Below, one piece after another: positions 38,301 through 44,300 of a stretch of 64,000 nucleotides of DNA; position 1 is the stretch's first letter; each line of letters opens with the position of its first letter. A model generated the notes under the pieces. The model worked only from the letters and a program-made list of their open reading frames with translations. It searched no databases and was not told the DNA's origin. Source of the DNA: Brachyhypopomus gauderio (taxonomy: Eukaryota > Chordata > Actinopteri > Gymnotiformes > Hypopomidae). The translations under genes and the position numbers were made by a program. Location of the stretch: NCBI RefSeq assembly GCF_052324685.1, contig NW_027506873.1, positions 1,602,499 through 1,666,498 of the forward strand. The letters are read 5' to 3'.

Positions 38301-41300
38301 CACGGTGTTGGAGGTCACCGTCTATGACGAAGACAGAGACAAAAATGCCGATTTTCTGGGCAAAGTGGCCATTCCATTATTAAACGTGAGTCTCAGCAGG
38401 GTGCAGGGGTTCTGCATGTTCAAAGCTTAATGCTGCAGGCAGGGACTGATTACTGGTCCGATCACACTTGTAAACAGTCCACAGCTGGGTGGCAGAAAGC
38501 CTCCTGGTGGTTGGGTAATGTCTCGGTGACAGAGGATTGCTGGTAATGAGATGGTACTTGTCAGAGTTTGGGGAGAGATGTGGTAGAGTGGGGAGAGATG
38601 CTGTGGTGTGGCTCAGGAGGCGTGGGGGGTTCGGGGGGTGCGCTGGGGCTGGTTGTTTGATGCTGCCGCGGGTGGAGGAGCAAGGGTCAGGATGGGGGAG
38701 AGGGAGGGGGTCCTTTGGGGTTCTGCCCGACAGCAGGCTGTCACGTCTTCTTCCTGCAGATTCACAGCGGCGAACAGAAGGCCTACGTCTTGAAAAACAA
38801 GGAGCTGACAGGGCCAACAAAGGGGGTCATCTTCCTTGAAGCAGACGTCATCTTCAACAGTGTGAGCACTCCTCTGCTGACGCCCCACTGCCACGCTCTG
38901 CTAACGCTCTCTTTCGTTTCCATGGCACTCTGTCATGCACTAATAAATGCTAATTAATTATATGGAGAGAGTACAATAATATTCCAGTGCAAATTGTAAC
39001 TAATTGCATGTGTTCACTTACATCGGTCTCTCAGGTTAAAGCCAGCCTGCGTACCTTCATGCCGCTAGAACAGAAGTATATAGAAGATGACTGCAAATTA
39101 TCGAAGCAGGTAGGGACTCGGACCTCACATTCAGCGTCCTTCTAATCCAACAGGCTGTCATGATGGCTCAAATCAAAGCGCCAACGTTGGGGAGAATTCC
39201 TCCAATGGGGGTCAGTGAGGCCCAGGCGGAGGCACAATTGCGCGAGCCGTTCGAGGCGGCTCTGCAGTGGGGGGTGTCGCCCTGTCCTCTCCTGCTCCGG
39301 CCCTTCAATAGAAATGTCAAGCGGGCTGGTGCGGGAGGAGAGGGCCACCCCAGAAGGGCAGCCTGTGGCCCCGGCGCGGAGTGCGTCTTTTGTCCTCTGC
39401 CTCAATGTGCCGGCGCAACAAAAGGGACTGAATTAGAGGGGCCGGGCTGAAGCAGTCCTGCCCTAAAGGCGGCTTTTCAGGCGAACAGGCAAACTTCACG
39501 GCCTTCCTGCTGGGCTCAGCGCCGAGAGACTTCACAATACCGCGCCCCACACATTCCGCACGCATGTACCTAAATGCGGAAGGCAGGCTCCGCCCATGGT
39601 TTCAGTGTCGCCGCTGCCCAGAATTTGAATGTTGCCACTTTAACTTGAGAGTGGAGCTTGAGAGCCTTTCTGTAAAATCATTTAAGATGGAATAGGCTTG
39701 CATGCTGTTGGTTAGACAGTCACTCTGCACTACGGAGGTGGGATTTGGGATTACGTCCCAGCTGTGCCACATGGTGTCATCTGAAGTTCTCTCTTGGTGG
39801 AGAGGATAATAGAGCCTCTCACACAAAGTTCCACTGATCCTTGTGGGGACTTTTTCATAATCTTGCCAGAAAATTCAGAGCTTGCATTAATTGCAGTCTT
39901 ACAGTTTATATTCTAATCCAGCTCCTCCTTCCCTCACCTTCCCTCTTCAGTTTTATATTCTAATCCAGCTCCTCCTTCCCTCTTCAGTTTTATATTCTAA
40001 TCCAGCTCCTCCTTCCCTCTTCAGTTTTATATTCTAATCCAGCTCCTCCTTCCCTCTTCAGTTTTATATTCTAATCCAGCTCCTCCTTCCCTCTTCAGTT
40101 TTATATTCTAATCCAGCTCCTCCTTCCCTCTTCAGTTTTATATTCTAATCCAGCTCCTCCTTCCCTCTTCAGTTTTATATTCTAATCCAGCTCCTCCTTC
40201 CCTCTTCAGTTTTATATTCTAATCCAGCTCCTCCTTCCCTCACCTTCCCTCTTCACAGGAGCTGCAGCGGAACTTTAACAGAGTAAAACGCTGTGTCATG
40301 TTCCTCATTAACGTGGGATCCTACATCAACAGCTGCTTTGAGTGGGAGTCTACCCAGAGGAGCATGTGTGCTTTCATGGTACGTAGCATGACTGCAAACG
40401 CATGCACACCCACACACACAAACACACACACACACACACACACATGCAAGATAACACACACACTCACTTTAGGTGCTTCAGTAACAAAGTGAGGTATTGT
40501 GTTTGGGGTGGGTGGAAGAGGACGTTGTAACGCGGGAGTACAGGAAAGTACCCACCGCGTATAGTGAGTGAGAATAGGAGGACCCAAGTGCCGTCTAACA
40601 CCACACCAGCGTATGTAAAAACAAAACACAAGAAAGTAATCACGCTGAACCAAACAAACAAAACAAACGCGGAAAACTCGACGCGTGAAAGGGGAAACAA
40701 AATAAACCGTGATAGCACGGTAAAAACAATGAAACAAAACGAACGCGGAAAAACTCAACGCGTGACAAAACAAGAGCTCACCCGTAAGGAGACGCGAGAA
40801 AAATAAATAAATAAAACAAACGTAACAGAAATAGCACGGATGAAAGCGACGCGAAAACGAAACTGAAAATGCCAGTGAAGGAAGCTGGCCAGCAGGCAGA
40901 AAACGCCGCAAACAAAACAAAACCCTTCACAAAAACAAAGACAAATAAATGACAGGAAGAGAAATAGGCTTGTGAAAACTTGAGGAAGGTCAGGGAGCGA
41001 CGCAGGAGAGAAATCTCGAAGGAGAGCAGGAGACAAACAAAGATAGAGAGAGAGGTGATGAGACACCTTGTAACTCGTGAGAGTAAACAACAGAGACCGA
41101 GGATACCGGCTGAAAGCGCATGGAAACCACAACGAATCAGCAATGATCCGTTTCCAAAAGCTTTCTTAAGAAGCCTTAGAACAGCTGAAACGAATCATTG
41201 CTGATTACGTGCAGCAAGTCTAGGACTGGCTCGGGTGCCCCCCTGGTGGTAGAGGGAGTGGCAGCCGAGTCAGCCCTGACAGACGTACACTAAAGCTAAA

Positions 41301-44300
41301 TTTAAGCTAGGATTATTAGGTTGACCAAACGTCTGTATTTCCCCGGACATGTCCGTATTTCACGTCCTTTCCCGGGTTTTTTTTTTTTAGTAAGGAAATG
41401 TTTTTAAATTACCTTCATTGGACTATCATTTGTTATAGGAGTTTTTGTTGTTGAGTTTTAATGAAAAGCATTTTTAATAAACCAACTGTAAATATCATGT
41501 TATTGTAGTATTGCGTGGGCCTATGTTATGCCACAGTATGCCCAAGGTGTCCTGGTTTTTCCAAATGAAAATATGGTCACCCTAGGTTTAAGCCTGGGCT
41601 GTGTTCGAAATAGCCTACTACATACTACTGGCGTACTGATTGAGCCCCAAATCAGTATGCCGTATGCAGTATGTGACCAAAATGAAAATTTCCAGTACGT
41701 GAAACATACCCGGATGACCTACTACTTCCGCAAAATATTCCAGTACGCGAACAGAGCTATCTTCGTGGTGTACTGCATCCCATCATGCAACGCTACGTTC
41801 ACGTGACCCCGTAGTATGCTTTGCTTTTGTCGCATACTGTAAACTGTACTGCATACTACTACGAGGACCAGTATGCAGTATCCAGTATATACTGAGTCCA
41901 GTATGCAGTATCCAGTATGTAGTAGTCTATTTTGAACAGAGCCCTTGTTTATACTTGACGCTTCGCGAGCAGCGCAAGGGTCCGCGCAGCGAAAATGACG
42001 TAATCGCTGTGGCTCCGCCCGTGCACGAGGGCCTCGTGCGCTGTTGATTCGCGAGGTCATGCACCTCTCGAATTTTGTAAGTTCGCGCACGCCGCGATTC
42101 AGCACAATGAAAAAAGTCATGCTTGCTGGGTTCATACACCTTCACAAGTTGGAATTAATGCACTTGTACGTCACTTTCAAGGTCAATTTCAATATTACCC
42201 AGCACGTTAAACTTAATTAAGTTAAATATTTATACATATACTCAAAATGATTCGAAATAATTAGCTTTTTTATCACATTATAGGTATGTTGACGAACCAA
42301 CGTTTGATGCGAAAAATTCTGACTCAGTAATGTGTTCCAAACTATGTTGTACTTTTGTAAGGGTGTCATATAACATCACTCCTCACACCCTAGCAGGTGT
42401 ATGTTTTTTCCTGAATACTACTGTGACTTCGTCAAGCACAACCCAGCCAGTCATAAGGCACTGCTAATAGTCAACTCTGAGGCAATTTCAGGTCGGGAGA
42501 CCAGTGAGAAGATATTTTGTTGTTTTCAAGCGGTCTGTGGGCTTCATCAATGCTCCGGACACCATCGAAATTAATGTGGACCTAAAAATACAGCTTTTAT
42601 CTCAATACTGACCAAATTTAATCGAAATCTGTGCAGGCGAAAGTATTTTACTAGACCGCAGAAAATAGGTAGTCATGATTGACATTTGCGTATCGAACGT
42701 CACGGTAGCTAGCAACTTTAGGCTAAAAGCGGCGTATCGGTTTAACTCGTTCCCACAGTGTTTTCTTGAAATCGGTACTGATACCAGTGTTGTGTAGTTT
42801 AATATCTCAGTGTTTTCTGATATAACTTGTTGTTAAATGGTAATATAGTTAACATCACTTCGAATTAGATTATGATTATGATTAATTTTTAATTATGATT
42901 AATTAGAATTAGATTGTGAATTTCAGTCACATGACTTCCATTGTAATTAATGTATTATATTTTAATGTCATACATGCATGATATTATAAATATCATAACT
43001 TTATCAATTCTCAACCAATTTTCAAAATCCAGGTACCGAATCACCGAATCATCCGCGAATCTGGAGGTGGCGACATTCATTGCGAGGGAACTGCGCATGC
43101 TCAGTGATTCGTTCAGTAATTCATTCATGAACTGAAAGCTCTCGTTCACTCTCTGATTCGTTCATGAACTGAAAGCTCTCGTTCATTCTCTGATTCGTTC
43201 ATGAACTGAAAGCTCTCGTTCATGAGTAAATGATCTGATACCGCTGATTGCGTTGCTGAAAAGTGACACATGAGCTTTCATGCTTGGCTTGAATGCAAAG
43301 AACTAAAGGCAGCCCCGTTATGAACATTGTAATGTTGTAATTAGCGTTTATTGAAAATGTGTGTAAAAATCACATTACCATTATTGAAACATTTACTATC
43401 GCGATATATATTGATATTGAGTTATTGTCCAGCCCTACTCTGTGTGCTCTATTCTGTGCAGGCGTTCGTGTTGGTGGTGTGGAACTTTGAGTTCTTCATG
43501 GTTCCACTGACGCTGCTGGTGCTGCTTGCCTGCAGCTACGTCATGCTGGCCTCTGGCAGCATCGTGAGTGAATCAGCCTTAGAGTTGGACCCAATGTTAG
43601 CTACTGCTGAACAGACATGGCAGCTAACCAGTCTCACAATGCAAAATCTCTTAGCACATTCATTACAATGCACAGAATGCATCTTCAATGTTTTCAAATA
43701 AGTGCCATGTATTTCAACTGCTGTTGTGCAAGATTATGAAAATACCCAAGGAATATTATTTACTATCTTTTTACTTTTTACTAAATTAACTTTATTTTTC
43801 AGTACATAATTTGACCATTTGGAAAGCAATAACTGGGAAGTCAATCATTTCCATTTAATACATTAAGTCATGGTCTTATGGCCTGTTTGTGTGCTCTTTA
43901 AAGGTGTACTTGTATGTTAATATTTTATTCCAATTACTTCAGGTAATTAAAACAGGGAGAAGAGATACCTGCATTTAAAAGTCATTCCATTTACCAAGTT
44001 TATTTACTTTTTTCTTCCAATTAAATTTGTCAAAGTAATTTCATGCCTTGCTGAATGTGGCCAAGGTAAGTATATATGAAAATTGATTCCAATTTAATTG
44101 TAGAGGTGGCATGGAATGGGTACAAATTCATTTGCATGAGCACCCTTATTGGAGAGGTTGCCCACTTGACACAGTATACCATAAAAATTTTTATTCTAAT
44201 TTTATCCAAAAACTCCCAATTTAAGAACTTAGATATGTTATGCTTCAGATAAGGCACAAACAATGAAAAAATAAATATTCACTACAAAATTAAAATATGT

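Noticed and set aside
39905..40250. Regular 37-bp repeats as a CRISPR array
   Set aside because: Units are contiguous with no unique spacers and lie in a vertebrate intron.
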